This document shows positions 1 to 7,163 of a stretch of 10,815 nt of DNA, in pieces. This stretch comes from an uncultured Bacteroidales bacterium (lineage in GTDB: Bacteria; Bacteroidota; Bacteroidia; Bacteroidales; UBA932). A program made the translations under genes and the position numbers. The DNA lies in assembly GCA_900322025.1 (NCBI GenBank), contig ONYJ01000065.1:1-10815 (forward strand), read 5' to 3'. The stretch's first letter is position 1. Every line of letters begins with the position of its first letter. Below the pieces are notes generated by a model. It was not told the DNA's origin. It did no database searches and was given only the letters and a program-made list of their open reading frames with translations.

Positions 1-718
1 GGTACTCGCAGATTTTAGGGAAATCATTAACCTGATAATAAGGAGCGTAATTATTCCTTTGTTGCCGTTTTACATATTTGGGATTTTTCTCATTCTTGGA
101 ATAGATGGTCAGGTGGCAGCTATTCTGAAACTGTTTGTTAAAGTAATTGTAATAATTTTTATAATGCATATAAGCCTGCTGCTAATACAGTTTATAGTGG
201 CGGGTATTGTGAGTGGTAAGAATCCTTTCAAGTGTCTTTGGAATATGCTGCCGGCGTATGTTACAGCACTTGGCACTCAGTCTTCTGCGGCCACTATACC
301 GGTAACTTTGCAGCAGGTTAGAAAAAACGGAGTGGATAATGGGGTTTCTTCTTTTACGGTGCCGTTGTGTGCAACCATTCATCTTAGTGGCAGTATGCTG
401 AAAATAGTGGCCTGTGCGTTTGCCATAATGTGGATGGCCGGCTTATCTGTGAACATAGCTCTTTACTCGGGTTTTATATTTATGCTGGCTATAACAATGG
501 TGGCGGCGCCCGGGGTTCCCGGCGGAGCTATTATGGCAGCTCTTGCCGTTCTGGAGGAGATTCTTGGCTTTGATGCTACCTTACAGGCACTTATGATAGC
601 ACTCTATATAACCATGGATAGCTTTGGTACAGCCTGCAATGTAACCGGAGATGGGGCTATAGCCTTAATTGTAGATAAAGCCTACAAATTTGGCGAACAG
701 CCTAACAAAAAAGCATAA
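1..718 (+). CDS. Dicarboxylate/amino acid:cation symporter (DAACS family), 3' part only
   Basis: Secondary transporter of the glutamate/serine (GltPh/SstT) family in the cytoplasmic membrane, importing an amino acid or dicarboxylate with a coupling cation. The frame is open from base 2 to the TAA at 716-718, so the gene starts upstream; about 238 codons of a usual 400-430 are present, covering the C-terminal transport core. Visible family marks are the serine-rich hairpin (SSAATIPVTLQQ, bases 275-310), the TM7 segment ATIHLSGS (371-394), the GVPGG turn of hairpin 2 (about 515-529) and the TM8 signature DSFGTACNVTGD (617-652). TM7 has H-L-S-G-S where GltPh has N-M-D-G-T, and the position of GltPh Arg397, which holds the acidic side chain of the substrate, is Gly (626-628). 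A neutral substrate is therefore more likely than glutamate or aspartate (inference). A TTG at 59 is not a credible start, because transporter sequence continues upstream of it. The family is certain, the substrate unknown. Confidence 0.9.
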   Translation, partial: VLADFREIINLIIRSVIIPLLPFYIFGIFLILGIDGQVAAILKLFVKVIVIIFIMHISLLLIQFIVAGIVSGKNPFKCLWNMLPAYVTALGTQSSAATIPVTLQQVRKNGVDNGVSSFTVPLCATIHLSGSMLKIVACAFAIMWMAGLSVNIALYSGFIFMLAITMVAAPGVPGGAIMAALAVLEEILGFDATLQALMIALYITMDSFGTACNVTGDGAIALIVDKAYKFGEQPNKKA

Positions 719-779
719 TATCCAATATTTGGTTAAAGATTTTTCTTTTTTCTTAAAAATTTATTGAATTTGATAATTG

Positions 780-803
780 TAAAGATATTTTGTTATATCT
801 TTA
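780..803. promoter_or_regulatory. Perfect 9-bp inverted repeat upstream of hydB
   Basis: Bases 780-788 (TAAAGATAT) and 795-803 (ATATCTTTA) are exact reverse complements separated by TTTGTT. The repeat lies 40 bp before the hydB start, in the only sizeable gap before the operon. The right arm contains TATCTTTA, a 5-of-6 match to the Bacteroidota -7 box TAnnTTTG; another 5-of-6 match (TGAATTTG, 765-772) lies just upstream and would put the transcript start at the edge of the dyad. The element could thus be an operator over the promoter or a weak hairpin at the mRNA 5' end. It does not resemble the usual Rex or FNR/CRP sites. The symmetry is seen directly; a regulatory role is inferred. Confidence 0.4.
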
Positions 804-843
804 TGCCCCGTATTCAAAATAGCAGAACAACTACATTACACTT

Positions 844-2751
844 ATGAAAATATCGTCTGTTGAGGATTTGAAAAAAATCCGGGAAAAAGCGAGTGTCCTG
901 TTAAGCCCCAGAGAAGAGGGTGATAAGCAAGATTCATCTGCATGTTGCGGCCTTGAAAAAGGTACAGCTCATATGCAGATATTAACTTGCGGAGGTACAG
1001 GATGTAAGGCTTCGCAAAGCCATCTGATAGCTGAAAACTTCAAGAAACTTATTGCAGAGCACAAACTCGAGAGTAAATTGGAGGTTATAACAACCGGTTG
1101 CTTTGGTTTTTGTGAAAAAGGTCCTATTGTCAAGATTATTCCAGACAATACCTTCTACACACAGGTTAAACCCGATGATGTAGAAGAAATTTTTACAGAG
1201 CATATTCTTGGTGGAAGGAGAGTAGAAAAACTCTTGTATGCAGACCCTAAAACTAACAAGTTTGTGTCTGACTCTAAGCACATGGATTTCTACAGAAAGC
1301 AAGTTAGAATTGCCCTTAGAAATTGTGGAATGATAGACCCTGAAAATATCGAGGAGTATATAGCTCGCGATGGTTATTTTGCGCTGGCTTCTTGCTTGTT
1401 AGATAGAAAACCAGAGGCTGTTGTAGAAGAAATTAAGAAGTCTGGTTTGAGAGGAAGAGGTGGTGGAGGTTTCCCTACAGGAATGAAGTGGGAAATTGCT
1501 GCAAAGAACAAGGCAGACGAAAAATATGTTGTATGTAATGCAGACGAAGGCGACCCTGGTGCCTTTATGGACCGCTCAATAATGGAGGGCGACCCTCATT
1601 CAATTGTTGAGGCTATGGAGATTTGCGGTTATGCTACCGGAGCATCCAATGGTTTGGTGTATATCAGAGCAGAGTATCCGCTTGCTGTAGAGCGTTTGAA
1701 GATAGCCATTAAGCAGGCAAGAGAGCGTGGCCTTTTGGGTAAGAATGTTTTAGGTACAGACTTCTCGTTTGATATAGATATTAGATATGGTGCAGGTGCC
1801 TTTGTCTGCGGAGAAGAAACTGCGCTTATCCATTCTATGGAAGGAAAGCGTGGTGAGCCAACCCTCAAACCGCCATTCCCTGCAGAAAGCGGTTACAATG
1901 GTAAACCTACCAATGTAAATAATGTAGAAACATTTGCAAACATACCAATAATAATAACAAAGGGTGCAGATTGGTTTGCTTCTATCGGAAGTGAAAAATC
2001 TAAAGGTACTAAGGTATTTGCGCTTGCCGGAAAAATCAACAATGTAGGTCTTATAGAAGTTCCTATGGGTACTACCCTTAGAGAGGTTATATTTGATATC
2101 GGTGGTGGTATTAAAGGCGGTAAGAAGTTTAAAGCTGTGCAGACCGGTGGACCTTCCGGAGGCTGTTTAACAGAAAAACATCTCGACACTCCTATAGATT
2201 TCGACACCTTGACTGCTGCCGGCAGTATGATGGGTTCCGGTGGTATGATAGTTATGGACGAAGATAACTGTATGGTTTCGGTAGCCCGTTTCTATCTCGA
2301 CTTTATAGTAGAGGAATCTTGCGGTAAATGTACTCCTTGTAGAATAGGTAACAAGAGAATGTATGAGATTTTGGATAAGATAACAGCCGGAAACGGTACA
2401 GTAGAAGATCTGAACAAACTCAAGACTCTTGCCGGAGTTATAAAAGATACAGCACTTTGCGGACTTGGACAAACATCTCCAAATCCGGTGCTTTCTACTC
2501 TTAGCAACTTCTACGATGAATATCTTGAGCATGTGAAGGATAAGAAGTGTAGGGCTAAGGAATGTAAGTCTTTGCTTACTTATCTGATCAATCCGGAAAA
2601 ATGTGTTGGTTGTCATCTTTGCGCAATTAACTGTCCGGCAGATGCAATAGAGGGCTCTCCAAGAAAGCCTCACGTAATACTGTTCTCAAAATGTATTAAG
2701 TGCGGAATGTGTATGTCTCGTTGTAAATTCAAGGCAATTAGTGTAAGATAA
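844..2751 (+). CDS. hydB: NAD(H)-binding subunit of trimeric [FeFe] hydrogenase (NuoF-like HydB)
   Basis: Flavin subunit (635 aa) of the soluble HydABC hydrogenase; it exchanges electrons between NAD(H) and the iron-sulfur chain leading to HydA. Domains in order: a thioredoxin-like [2Fe-2S] domain with Cys49, Cys54, Cys86 and Cys90; the NuoF core with the FMN/NADH glycine loop GLRGRGGGGFP (201-211) and CNADEGDPGAF (231-241); an SLBB-type region (about 395-440); a [4Fe-4S] site with Cys493, Cys496, Cys499 and Cys539; and a C-terminal two-cluster ferredoxin with Cys587/590/593/597 and Cys617/620/623/627. Cys569 and Cys574 just before the ferredoxin are further candidate metal ligands. The length matches HydB proteins (about 600-630 aa), and the added ferredoxin separates it from the NuoF of complex I. 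The ATG at 844 gives the complete N-terminal domain and has no Shine-Dalgarno sequence. It leads the operon hydB-hydA-hydC. This architecture occurs in electron-bifurcating and in plain NADH-dependent enzymes, so sequence does not settle which it is. Confidence 0.96.
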   Translation: MKISSVEDLKKIREKASVLLSPREEGDKQDSSACCGLEKGTAHMQILTCGGTGCKASQSHLIAENFKKLIAEHKLESKLEVITTGCFGFCEKGPIVKIIPDNTFYTQVKPDDVEEIFTEHILGGRRVEKLLYADPKTNKFVSDSKHMDFYRKQVRIALRNCGMIDPENIEEYIARDGYFALASCLLDRKPEAVVEEIKKSGLRGRGGGGFPTGMKWEIAAKNKADEKYVVCNADEGDPGAFMDRSIMEGDPHSIVEAMEICGYATGASNGLVYIRAEYPLAVERLKIAIKQARERGLLGKNVLGTDFSFDIDIRYGAGAFVCGEETALIHSMEGKRGEPTLKPPFPAESGYNGKPTNVNNVETFANIPIIITKGADWFASIGSEKSKGTKVFALAGKINNVGLIEVPMGTTLREVIFDIGGGIKGGKKFKAVQTGGPSGGCLTEKHLDTPIDFDTLTAAGSMMGSGGMIVMDEDNCMVSVARFYLDFIVEESCGKCTPCRIGNKRMYEILDKITAGNGTVEDLNKLKTLAGVIKDTALCGLGQTSPNPVLSTLSNFYDEYLEHVKDKKCRAKECKSLLTYLINPEKCVGCHLCAINCPADAIEGSPRKPHVILFSKCIKCGMCMSRCKFKAISVR

Positions 2752-2763
2752 AACCTTAGGAAG

Positions 2764-4530
2764 ATGGAACATAAGAATATATCATTGATAATAGATAATC
2801 ATAAGGTCGTAGTTCCTGAAGATACTACGATTTTAGATGCGGCTAAAAGTATCGGAATCAATATTCCCACACTTTGCCACATGCACTTAAAGGGCACTTG
2901 CGCAGACAACCATCCGGCTTCTTGCCGTGTGTGCGTGGTTGAGGTTAAGGGCAGAAGAAATCTTGCACCGGCTTGTAGCACAAAATGTGCTGATGGCATG
3001 GAAGTAAAGACAAGTTCTATAAGGGTTATCAGAGCCAGAAAAACAGTAATAGAACTGATGCTCTCAGATCATCCTAATGAGTGTCTTTCATGCCCTAAGA
3101 GCGGCAAGTGTGAGTTACAGGCAGTAACCCAGCACCTTTCTATAAACGAAACTCCTTTCTCCGGAGAACTTTCTCTTAGAAAAAAAGAAATGACGGCTTC
3201 CATAGTAAGAAATATGGACAAGTGTATTTATTGCCGTCGTTGCGAAACCATGTGTAATGTATATCAGTCTGTAGGAGCATTAGGAGCAGTTGGTAGAGGA
3301 TTTAATACAACCATAGCTCCAACATTCGACAGAATGCTTAAAGATACAGATTGTACATATTGCGGCCAGTGTGTTGCTGTATGTCCTGTAGGAGCTCTAA
3401 CAGAACGCACTTATACAGACCAACTTATAGACGATCTTGAGAATCCGGATAAGGTTGTAATCGTGCAGGTTGCACCAGCTGTGAGAGTTGCTCTCGGTGA
3501 GGAATTTGGCAATGCTCCCGGAACTATAGTAACCGGAAAGTTGGTTTCTGCTCTAAAAGATGTAGGTTTCGACTATGTGTTTGATACTGATTTTTCAGCA
3601 GATGCTACCATTATGGAGGAAGGAAGCGAGCTGTTAGACAGACTCTCAAAGTTCCTCAGTGGCGATAAGAAGGTTCCTATTCCATTGATGACTTCTTGCT
3701 GCCCTGCATGGGTTAATTTCTATGAGCATAACTTCCCTGATTTGCTCCATATACCTTCTACAGCAAGATCTCCACAGCAGATGTTTGGTGCTATAGCTAA
3801 AACATACTGGGCAGAAAAGATGCAGATTAGCAGAGATAAACTGGTAGTTGTGTCTGTGATGCCTTGCGTGGCCAAGAAGTTCGAGTGCCAGAGACCGGAG
3901 TTCTCTACTAACAAGAATCCGGATGTAGATTACTCAATTACTACAAGAGAGCTTGCTACTCTTATCCGTAGAGCAAACATCAATTTTGATGCGCTCCCTA
4001 AGATGGAATTCGATAATCCATTAGGAGAGAGCACCGGCGCTGCAGCAATATTCGGTTCTACGGGTGGTGTTTTGGAGGCTGCTCTCAGAACAGCATACGA
4101 AATCTACACAAAGAAACCGCTTCCTAAGATAGATTTTGAAGATGTCAGGGGTATGGATAGCGTAAGAAGCGCAACCATAGATCTTAACGGCTTTGCTCTA
4201 AATGTAGCCATAGCCTACGGGCTTGGTAATGCCCGCAAACTTATGGAAGAGATTAGGGCCGGTAAGTGCAAATATCATGTTATTGAGATAATGGCTTGCC
4301 CGGGTGGTTGTATAGGTGGTGGTGGACAGCCACTGCACCATGGCGACTTCGAAATCATCAAGGCTCGTCAGAAGGCTATATATGAAGAAGACAGAAATAT
4401 GCCAATACGTAAGAGTCACGAAAATTCCAGCGTTATCAAGATGTATGAAGAATTTTTCGGCAAACCTCTAAGCGAGAAGGCGCATGAACTTCTACATACT
4501 CATTACTCAGATAAGACCATCAAATATTAG
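2764..4530 (+). CDS. hydA: Catalytic subunit of [FeFe] hydrogenase (HydA, group A)
   Basis: H2-forming or H2-oxidising subunit (588 aa) carrying the H-cluster. Order of parts: N-terminal plant-type [2Fe-2S] domain (Cys38, Cys54, Cys57, Cys71); the His-ligated [4Fe-4S] site (His103, Cys107, Cys110, Cys116); two [4Fe-4S] ferredoxin clusters (Cys154/157/160/164 and Cys197/200/203/207); then the H domain with all three motifs intact: L1 TSCCPAW (310-316), L2 MPCVAKKFE (366-374) and L3 with Cys512 and Cys516 in EIMACPGGCIGGGGQP. The H-cluster ligands are Cys313, Cys368, Cys512 and Cys516; Cys312 is the expected proton-relay cysteine. The small-subunit tail ends in LLHTHY (577-582), as in complete enzymes. 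It lacks the extra C-terminal [2Fe-2S] domain of the longer Thermotoga HydA. The start is 12 bp after hydB, so the two are co-transcribed. HydEFG maturases would be needed and are not in this window. Confidence 0.97.
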   Translation: MEHKNISLIIDNHKVVVPEDTTILDAAKSIGINIPTLCHMHLKGTCADNHPASCRVCVVEVKGRRNLAPACSTKCADGMEVKTSSIRVIRARKTVIELMLSDHPNECLSCPKSGKCELQAVTQHLSINETPFSGELSLRKKEMTASIVRNMDKCIYCRRCETMCNVYQSVGALGAVGRGFNTTIAPTFDRMLKDTDCTYCGQCVAVCPVGALTERTYTDQLIDDLENPDKVVIVQVAPAVRVALGEEFGNAPGTIVTGKLVSALKDVGFDYVFDTDFSADATIMEEGSELLDRLSKFLSGDKKVPIPLMTSCCPAWVNFYEHNFPDLLHIPSTARSPQQMFGAIAKTYWAEKMQISRDKLVVVSVMPCVAKKFECQRPEFSTNKNPDVDYSITTRELATLIRRANINFDALPKMEFDNPLGESTGAAAIFGSTGGVLEAALRTAYEIYTKKPLPKIDFEDVRGMDSVRSATIDLNGFALNVAIAYGLGNARKLMEEIRAGKCKYHVIEIMACPGGCIGGGGQPLHHGDFEIIKARQKAIYEEDRNMPIRKSHENSSVIKMYEEFFGKPLSEKAHELLHTHYSDKTIKY

Positions 4531-4550
4531 CAGCTAAAATACAGAAAGAT

Positions 4551-5030
4551 ATGGCAGAAAAGTTAAGTTGCAGCGTTGTTGATAAGATAAAGGCAATTTG
4601 CGATAAGTTTGACAACAAGCCAGGAGAACTTATAAATATTCTCCACGAAGCTCAGCACACATTAGGTTACCTTCCGATGGAGGTACAGGCGATAATTGCT
4701 GAAAAGTTAGGCATACCTGTAAACAGAGTTTATGGTGTGGTTACTTTTTATGCATTTTTTACTATGACTCCAAAAGGAAAGCATCCTATATCAATTTGTA
4801 TGGGAACAGCTTGCTATGTAAGAGGTTCAGAAAAAATATTGGATGAGTTTAAGAGAACTCTTGGTATTGAAGTAGGGGAAACTACTGCCGATGGTAAGTT
4901 TTCTTTAGACTGCCTAAGGTGCGTAGGAGCTTGTGGTCTTGCTCCGGTGGCTATGGTAGGCGACAAAGTTTTCGGACATCTTCAACTATCTGACGTTAAG
5001 CGAATAGTAAAAGAGTTTTCAGAAGATTAA
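4551..5030 (+). CDS. hydC: NuoE-like [2Fe-2S] subunit of trimeric hydrogenase (HydC)
   Basis: Small thioredoxin-fold subunit (159 aa) that binds next to HydB and holds one [2Fe-2S] cluster. An N-terminal helical part (about 8-50) is followed by the family segment VYGVVTFYAFF (60-70) and the cluster ligands Cys83 and Cys88 (C-x4-C), then Cys124 and Cys128 (C-x3-C). Cys121, three residues before Cys124, is an additional cysteine in the same loop. The length is that of NuoE/HydC proteins (150-170 aa). It starts 20 bp after hydA with no evident Shine-Dalgarno sequence, and is followed 20 bp downstream by a strong terminator, so it closes the operon. Many hydrogenase operons put the E-like subunit first; here it is last. 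Confidence 0.95.
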   Translation: MAEKLSCSVVDKIKAICDKFDNKPGELINILHEAQHTLGYLPMEVQAIIAEKLGIPVNRVYGVVTFYAFFTMTPKGKHPISICMGTACYVRGSEKILDEFKRTLGIEVGETTADGKFSLDCLRCVGACGLAPVAMVGDKVFGHLQLSDVKRIVKEFSED

Positions 5031-5049
5031 TAGTGTTATATATACCTAA

Positions 5050-5087
5050 GAAAAGAGGGGATGGCCTTGTGGTCATCCCCTCTTTTT
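5050..5087. terminator. Bidirectional intrinsic terminator between hydC and rny
   Basis: Arms 5051-5066 and 5071-5086 pair over 16 bp (one G-U) around the loop TTGT. The stem has a G/C-rich centre (GAGGGGATG), with an A-run at its left foot and a T-run at its right foot, so the RNA of either strand ends in a stem plus U-tract. It lies between converging genes: 20 bp after the hydC stop and 18 bp after the rny stop. Confidence 0.93.
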
Positions 5088-5104
5088 ATAACGGTAACAA
5101 GTTT

Positions 5105-6640
5105 TTATTTAGCGTAAGCTACAGATCTCGATTCCCTGATAACCGTAATCTTAACTTGTCCCGGATAGGTCATTTCGTTGTGGATGCGCTTAGCTATTTC
5201 GGCCGACAATGTTTCTATATCCTTATCTGTAACCTGCTCGCTACCAACAATAACTCTAAGTTCTCTACCGGCCTGAATTGCATAAGTCTTAGTTACACCA
5301 TTGTAAGACAGGGCAATGTCTTCCATATCTTTCAGCCTCTTGATGTAACTCTCTATCACCTCTCTTCTTGCTCCTGGTCTTGCACCGGAAATAGCATCGG
5401 CTACCATTACAAGCGGGGAGATTAGGGAGGTCATCTCTATTTCTTCATGATGAGCTCCTATGGCATTGCAAATCTCCGGCTTTTCCTTGTATTTTTCAGC
5501 CATCTTCATACCTAACATTGCGTGTGGCAATTCCGGATCTTCTTCGCATACTTTGCCTATATCGTGAAGCAGACCTGCTCTTTTAGCCACCTTGGCGTTA
5601 AGCCCTAATTCGGAAGCCATTGTAGCACAGATGTTGGCAACTTCTCTTGAGTGCTGTAGCAGATTCTGGCCATAAGAAGAGCGGTATTTCATTCGTCCTA
5701 CAAGCTTTACTAACTCCAGATTTAGGCCATGAATACCAAGGTCTATGCATGTTCTTTTTCCTATTTCCAGAATCTCGTCCTCCAACTGCTTCTTAACCTT
5801 TTCTACAACTTCTTCTATTCTGGCAGGATGTATTCTGCCGTCTGCTACAAGTTGATGTAGGGCAAGCCTTGCTACCTCTCTTCTTACAGGGTCGAATGCC
5901 GATAACAAGATGGCTTCCGGAGTATCATCTACAACAATTTCTACTCCTGTAGCGGCTTCAAGAGCTCTGATATTTCTACCTTCACGCCCTATAATCCTAC
6001 CTTTGATTTCGTCGTTATCTATATTGAATACAGTAACAGCATTCTCTATAGCTACTTCGGGAGCTGTTCTTTGTATAGTGTTGATAACTATTCTCTTAGC
6101 TTCTTTAGAGGCACTTAGTCTGGCCTCGTCCATAACATCGTTGATATAAGATTGTGCATCTGTACGGGCTTCGGCCTTCATGGCTTCCATCAGTTGCTTT
6201 TTAGCCTCGTCTGCACTCATTCCGGCAATATTCTCTATTTTAACAATTTCTTGCTGGCGAAGCTTTTCGTACTCTTCGTGCTTTCTGGCTACTAAGTCTG
6301 TCTGAAGCTTCAGATTATTGCGAATGGCTTCTATTTCTTTCTCCTTTCTGTTTAAATCGGAGTGTTGTTGATTTAACTGCAATTCTCTTTGTTTCAGTTT
6401 GTTTTCGGAATCTCTCAGAGAATTGTTTTTACTGTTTATGTACTGTTCGTGCTCGGTTTTGAGCTGTAGAAACTTTTCCTTTGCCTGGAATATCTTCTCT
6501 TTTTTTATGTCTTCTCCTTCCTTTTCTGCTTCCTGAAGAATCTTAGCTTTCTTGTTCTTCAGTACTATAGGGCGTACAATTAAAAAACCGAGAATCAATC
6601 CTACGACAAACGCGCCAAGTGGTATTAGAATTTGGTCCAT
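5105..6640 (-). CDS. rny: Ribonuclease Y
   Basis: Membrane-anchored endoribonuclease (511 aa; the Bacillus subtilis protein has 520) that starts decay of many mRNAs. In order: an N-terminal membrane helix (about 4-24) followed by basic residues; a long charged coiled coil (about 30-190); a KH RNA-binding domain with the loop GRIIGREGRNI (214-224); and an HD phosphohydrolase domain with His330 (LLQHSRE), the HD pair His359-Asp360 (LLHDIGK), His397-His398 (GAHHEE) and Asp415 (MVADAISGARPGARRE) as metal-site residues. All key residues are present, so the protein should be active. The ATG at 6640 places the membrane helix directly at the N-terminus. The start lies only about 23 nt after the T-run ending the 6S RNA gene, leaving no room for a separate full promoter; transcription probably reads through from zapA/6S or begins inside the 6S gene (inference). 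Confidence 0.97.
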   Translation of the reverse strand: MDQILIPLGAFVVGLILGFLIVRPIVLKNKKAKILQEAEKEGEDIKKEKIFQAKEKFLQLKTEHEQYINSKNNSLRDSENKLKQRELQLNQQHSDLNRKEKEIEAIRNNLKLQTDLVARKHEEYEKLRQQEIVKIENIAGMSADEAKKQLMEAMKAEARTDAQSYINDVMDEARLSASKEAKRIVINTIQRTAPEVAIENAVTVFNIDNDEIKGRIIGREGRNIRALEAATGVEIVVDDTPEAILLSAFDPVRREVARLALHQLVADGRIHPARIEEVVEKVKKQLEDEILEIGKRTCIDLGIHGLNLELVKLVGRMKYRSSYGQNLLQHSREVANICATMASELGLNAKVAKRAGLLHDIGKVCEEDPELPHAMLGMKMAEKYKEKPEICNAIGAHHEEIEMTSLISPLVMVADAISGARPGARREVIESYIKRLKDMEDIALSYNGVTKTYAIQAGRELRVIVGSEQVTDKDIETLSAEIAKRIHNEMTYPGQVKITVIRESRSVAYAK

Positions 6641-6662
6641 AATTAGTTTGTTATATATATAT

Positions 6663-6850
6663 TAAAAAAGCGACAGGAGAACTGTTCTCGAAAAATCTTA
6701 ATAGTTAAGATTTGGGCTCTGTCTTAGACGCTGGTTTCCAACGTCCCGCATGCGGAATCCCCCTAAAGGTAACCTAGGCCTGCCATTGTCTAACCTTGTA
6801 GAACCCGGGATTGTTTTAGTGTTGATTTTCGCAAAGAGTCTCCTATCGCT
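6663..6850 (-). ncRNA. ssrS: 6S RNA
   Basis: A gene-free stretch between zapA and rny that folds on the minus strand into the 6S RNA shape, a long rod with a central bubble that mimics an open promoter and binds housekeeping RNA polymerase. Seen directly: a closing stem 6849-6839 with 6680-6670 (11 bp, one G-U) followed by six U residues (6669-6664); a second stem 6831-6826 with 6694-6689 (CGAAAA/TTTTCG); a small 8-bp hairpin with loop CTA on the 3' side of the bubble (6712-6694); and, beyond the bubble, stems 6806-6800 with 6720-6714 (GGGTTCT/AGAGCCC) and 6793-6788 with 6729-6724. The tip carries the palindrome CCGCATGCGG (6755-6746). The size of about 185 nt and the position directly behind zapA are both typical. 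The exact ends are estimated from the closing stem. Confidence 0.88.
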
Positions 6851-6856
6851 AAATGT

Positions 6857-7162
6857 TCATCTGTTATTATGCTGGAGGTATTCTGAGAGTTGAGAATTGA
6901 TCTCTTTTAAGGCAACCATTGTGTCTTCGCTATCGCTCTCTTTTCTTAACGAATTCATAACCAGCTTAATCATAACGGCTATGAGAATCTTGTTATAGTC
7001 TGAGGATATATTGGCTCGGTTCCTTCTGAACACTTCTATTTCATTGTTGATGATTTCTTCTGCCTTTTGGAGTAGTTCCGCCTCGGTAGAAGAACAGTTG
7101 TATTTCAGGGATATCCCATCTATAACCACTGTTAGCTGTATGTTGCTCTTTTTAAGTGCCAT
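6857..7162 (-). CDS. zapA: Cell division protein ZapA
   Basis: Small cytoplasmic protein (101 aa, usual 95-110) that binds FtsZ filaments and bundles them at the division site. The N-terminal beta segment with IQLTVVIDGISLKYNC (8-23) and the following helix with ELLQKAEEIINNEI (29-42) match the ZapA globular head; the rest is a long helix able to form the dimer/tetramer coiled coil (about 50-98). It starts one base after the stop of the coiled-coil gene upstream (TGA-T-ATG), implying translational coupling, and its stop lies about 7 nt before the 6S RNA, an order also known from other bacteria. Confidence 0.88.
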   Translation of the reverse strand: MALKKSNIQLTVVIDGISLKYNCSSTEAELLQKAEEIINNEIEVFRRNRANISSDYNKILIAVMIKLVMNSLRKESDSEDTMVALKEINSQLSEYLQHNNR

Positions 7163-7163
7163 A

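Noticed and set aside
59..718. Complete 219-codon transporter starting at TTG 59
   Set aside because: The frame is open to the window edge with hydrophobic sequence continuing upstream, and the family needs roughly 170 more N-terminal residues; it is a truncated gene.
707..751. Possible terminator after the transporter: AAAAAAG (707-713) could pair with CTTTTTT (745-751), with CCAA-TAT-TTGG inside
   Set aside because: The outer stem is only A-T plus one G-C pair, the loop is 31 nt, and the inner stem has 4 bp; too weak to call an intrinsic terminator.
780..803. Rex or FNR/CRP-type operator
   Set aside because: The arms TAAAGATAT/ATATCTTTA do not contain the TTGTGA/TTGTTA or TTGAT half-sites of those regulators; kept only as an unnamed dyad.
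5033..5425. Open frame of 130 codons on the plus strand after hydC
   Set aside because: It runs through the bidirectional terminator and then lies antisense to the C-terminal part of rny, whose KH/HD protein is unmistakable; the translation has no recognisable domain.
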